Assembly (NCBI GenBank): GCA_023014335.1
Contig: JAECYW010000006.1
Span: 2,046,001 to 2,110,000 of the forward strand
DNA: 64,000 bases
Direction: 5' to 3'
Source: Galerina marginata
Taxonomy: Eukaryota; Basidiomycota; Agaricomycetes; Agaricales; Galerinaceae
Position 1 is the first letter of the stretch. Every line of letters begins with the position of its first letter. The notes under the pieces are model-generated. The model ran no database searches. It saw only the letters and a program-made list of their open reading frames with translations, and was not told the DNA's origin. Below, piece after piece: positions 61,613-64,000 of the stretch. Made by a program: the position numbers and the translations under genes.

Positions 61613-63997
61613 TCACACAACCCTCCACGCACCACCCCCCGCACCCATGTCCTCCCCAGGCCGTTCCACCATCCCTCCAGTATCGCCTCTCCTGATCGCG
61701 CCGATGCCCACACCCCCAGCACCCGTCGCCGTCCCCCAGCTGCTGGACAACGACATCGCGCTCTCCGTCGCAGTGCTCGTCACGCCGTCGATGGTCGCAG
61801 GCGCGGTGACGAAGCTGCCTGCTGCGGTGCTGATATCAGGCGGGCTGCCGCTGCTGTTCGAGTTTTGGCCGGGAGGGGCGAGGAAGCCGCGTTGGAATTG
61901 GGAGGGCCCTTGCGACCAGGGAATGGCGACGCCCTGTCGTTCAGGCGAATGGTCTGACGTCGATTGAGGCGGAGATGGCGAGTGGTCTAGGCTGAGGTTA
62001 TCGTTCGACCCGGGGTACAGATGGATAGGGACCGCTGTCCCACTTGGCGGACGCGGGCTCGCGGTGCGATCGGATATCTGGGAGTAGAAAGACTGAGATA
62101 CGGAGGAGACGTTGATGGACTGCGGGGCGCTGCCTGGTTCTGCCAGACGGCTATCCGTGTCGGTCCTCACGACACTGGGTATGTCCATACCCACTCTAGC
62201 AGGCGAATTGCGTCCTGCGGTGCCAGTGCCACTGAGCCGTTGGACAAGGACAACCTCCTCATCCTCCTCCTGTACTACACCCCGCTCCTGCGTCAGTGCC
62301 ACAGGAGGTGGGCGCAGGAACGCCAACGGTCGGCCAAATGTATAATTCTCCGCCTCGCTCCCGCTCCGCGAGTGTGTGCCAGCCGACGAGTACCCTTCCG
62401 CCTCTGCCTCCATCTCCCGCCTCGTTCGTCCGACCTGGCTGCGCGGGTTCACCCCGTCCACATGGCTGCCCCCGCTCACGCTAGCGCTCCCACTGGCACT
62501 GCCTGTGCTCGTCCCGCTCGCACCGCGACCCCTCTCGCCCATCTCTGTCGCAGATGGCGAAAACACAACGTCCTCTTCAAGCCTCGCCATTGAAGAGTTG
62601 ACACGGCTCCGTGGGCGACTGGAGCTGCCCCCGAACGACGGGCCCGCAGCGAGCTGCGTGAGTGAGGTGAGGGACGCAGAGGCGGCGCCGTGCATGAGAG
62701 AACGCATCGATGCACCGAGGGAGCTGGCGCGCTCCCGTACAGACGGGCCGTGGTGCGGTGAAGAGTGCGTGCGTGCTCTTGAGCGGGCGCGGGTCGAGGA
62801 ATGCCTGGATCGCGAGGAGAAGGAGGAGTGGGTCCTGGAGCGGTCGCCGCCCGAAGACGAATTCGTCAACGACACGCGCGAATTGCGCGCGCTCGAAGGA
62901 AGCCCCAGTAGCCCGACTCGGTCATCCTGCTCGCCGTGCGCCTCTTCCTCCACCGCTTCCAGGTCCTGCGGCTCTTCCACCAACCCGCTGTCATCTACCA
63001 CCACACCGTGCAGGCCCTCGCCATCCTCCTCCTCCGAGTCGTCCATGTCAACGCCGTATAGCACCGCCGGGTCGATCACGATGCCCCGTCCACTGGCCAC
63101 GCGCCCGCGTTGGTGCACACTCGGGAAGGCGACAGGCGCCGAGTGCATACTCAGCCCCGCCAGGGCAACAGCGGCGGCAGAGGACGAGCCCGTCGTCGGG
63201 GTCGAAGAGGTCGCCGTCGCACTACGGCCTCTACCTTGACCTTGCGGGTGCGGATGGCGCGGCGGCATTGGTATACCTGACCCATTACCATTACCATTCC
63301 CATTCCCATTACTGCTCTGGCTCAAGCTCGCGCGCTCCCTAGCCGCCTCCGAGTCCGTCGACTCCTGGTTCCCCGTGCTGTGCGTGATGACGGACACCGC
63401 GCCGCCCTGCGAGCTCATGCTCATGCTTTGACTGTGGCTGTGTGCATGCGACCCGCCAGATACGCCTGCACCTGAAGACAGCCCGGATGAGACGCCAGAC
63501 ATGCTCCGCCCGTGGCCTGCGCCGACGGGGCGACGCATGCCGAAGGGGTACCGCGAGGAAGGGCTGATGGGCTGCCCGAGCGAGGACATGGATCCGGAGG
63601 CGCGTCCTGAGGAAGGCTCTTCTTCTTCTTCCTCTTCGTCCTCTTCGTTTTCCTCGTCTTCTTCGTCCTCGTCTTCCAGCTCCTCTTCATCTTCCTCCTC
63701 CTCTTCTTCCTCAGCACTCCCACTCCCACTGCCGGTCCCAGTCCCAGTCCCATCCCCACTTCCACTCGACTCCTCATCACTCGACGTCTTACTCTTACTC
63801 TTACTCCTACTCGACCCCTTCTTACTCCCCCTCTTACTCCCAGCACCACTACCACCAGGAACAGGAAAAGGCACCAAGTCCTTCGACGACACCTGACCCG
63901 CACCAGGCCTCGAGAACGGGTACGGCAAACTCAACAGCGGCGCACCAGCACTGGTCGACGACCCCGGGATCTTGTCCTTCGAGTTGCGCTTTGCCAT
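61613..63997 (-). CDS. Large Ser/Gly/Glu-rich low-complexity protein
   Basis: One open frame of 794 residues beginning MAKRNSKDKIPGSS two or three bases inside the window edge; upstream exons beyond the window cannot be excluded. In order: a basic K/S repeat (SRSKSKSKTSSDEES), a Gly/Ser/Thr run, an unbroken acidic tract of Glu and Asp, GNGNGNGNGS repeats, and Arg/Ser-rich parts (RSRHSSTRARSRARTHSS). A few more normal segments follow (RASSLGASMRSLMHGAASAS, YTFGRPLAFLRPPPVALTQE, SINVSSVSQSFYSQISDRTA). No family was recognised. The frame is long and uninterrupted, and both ends look natural. It is likely a disordered regulatory or scaffold protein. Confidence 0.7.
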   Translation of the reverse strand: MAKRNSKDKIPGSSTSAGAPLLSLPYPFSRPGAGQVSSKDLVPFPVPGGSGAGSKRGSKKGSSRSKSKSKTSSDEESSGSGDGTGTGTGSGSGSAEEEEEEEDEEELEDEDEEDEENEEDEEEEEEEPSSGRASGSMSSLGQPISPSSRYPFGMRRPVGAGHGRSMSGVSSGLSSGAGVSGGSHAHSHSQSMSMSSQGGAVSVITHSTGNQESTDSEAARERASLSQSSNGNGNGNGNGSGIPMPPRHPHPQGQGRGRSATATSSTPTTGSSSAAAVALAGLSMHSAPVAFPSVHQRGRVASGRGIVIDPAVLYGVDMDDSEEEDGEGLHGVVVDDSGLVEEPQDLEAVEEEAHGEQDDRVGLLGLPSSARNSRVSLTNSSSGGDRSRTHSSFSSRSRHSSTRARSRARTHSSPHHGPSVRERASSLGASMRSLMHGAASASLTSLTQLAAGPSFGGSSSRPRSRVNSSMARLEEDVVFSPSATEMGERGRGASGTSTGSASGSASVSGGSHVDGVNPRSQVGRTRREMEAEAEGYSSAGTHSRSGSEAENYTFGRPLAFLRPPPVALTQERGVVQEEDEEVVLVQRLSGTGTAGRNSPARVGMDIPSVVRTDTDSRLAEPGSAPQSINVSSVSQSFYSQISDRTASPRPPSGTAVPIHLYPGSNDNLSLDHSPSPPQSTSDHSPERQGVAIPWSQGPSQFQRGFLAPPGQNSNSSGSPPDISTAAGSFVTAPATIDGVTSTATESAMSLSSSWGTATGAGGVGIGAIRRGDTGGMVERPGEDMGAGGGAWRVV
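63282..63311. repeat. Hexamer microsatellite inside coding sequence
   Basis: CCATTA/CCATTC hexamers on the plus strand encode the Gly-Asn repeat of the minus-strand protein. As the period is a multiple of three, length change keeps frame. Confidence 0.8.
63789..63812. repeat. TTACTC hexamer repeat inside coding sequence
   Basis: Three perfect TTACTC units and one variant encode the Ser-Lys repeat near the N-terminus of the minus-strand protein. Confidence 0.75.
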
Positions 63998-64000
63998 TTT

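Noticed and set aside
61550..63342. Several long plus-strand frames
   Set aside because: They are Pro/Arg/Ser-rich mirror frames of the GC-rich minus-strand gene 61613-63997, with no domain or splice logic.
63501..63896. Poly-serine frame on the plus strand
   Set aside because: It is the complement of the GAG/GAC-rich acidic tract of the minus-strand gene.

Overview
The window looks like nuclear DNA of a mushroom-forming basidiomycete (Agaricomycetes). Genes are cut by many short GT-AG introns of about 50-60 bp. Protein types common in that class are present: several F-box/leucine-rich proteins, a DUF6699 protein, an OPT peptide transporter and a GmrSD/DUF262-domain protein. No rRNA, tRNA, CRISPR array or intact transposon was recognised.

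Layout, left to right. A small secreted protein (93-1013, +) is followed by about 3 kb without a gene. Next come an Msb1/Mug8-type polarity protein (4253-8177, -), a single-pass membrane protein (8619-9552, -), an oligopeptide transporter (10319-13326, -) and the condensin subunit SMC2 (16084-20668, -). SMC2 is divergent from a DUF262 (ParB-like fold) protein (21282-24661, +). From 26.5 to 51.5 kb lie three F-box proteins plus a fourth F-box-like one (26578-28711, 34322-35731 and 36089-37468 on +, 38257-40530 on -) and an RNI-like leucine-rich protein (49740-51477, +). Between them are a 5-oxoprolinase N-terminal half (29121-32025, -), an unknown protein (41519-43453, -), the Rab geranylgeranyltransferase beta subunit (43501-45213, -) and an amino-acid permease (45562-48219, -). 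The right part has a DUF6699 protein (53478-54128, +), an AlkB-like dioxygenase (55836-57027, +) with a decayed partial copy and a minisatellite behind it, an oil-body-associated-protein homologue (58622-59474, +), and a Ser/Gly/Glu-rich protein at the right edge (61613-63997, -).

The genes form no obvious pathway cluster. They mix housekeeping functions (SMC2, Rab prenylation, transporters, AlkB) with fast-evolving accessory genes (F-box/LRR). Exon models were built by hand. For ten spliced genes the exon lengths sum to whole codons, two of these only after omitting extra bases as noted. Points of most interest: tandem micro-exons and a GC-AG intron in the DUF262 gene, and the pairing of that gene with SMC2; micro-exons in the permease; a 5-oxoprolinase that lacks its HyuB half; an AlkB relic whose 3' end appears to have seeded a minisatellite; and four apparent +1 shifts in otherwise good reading frames.
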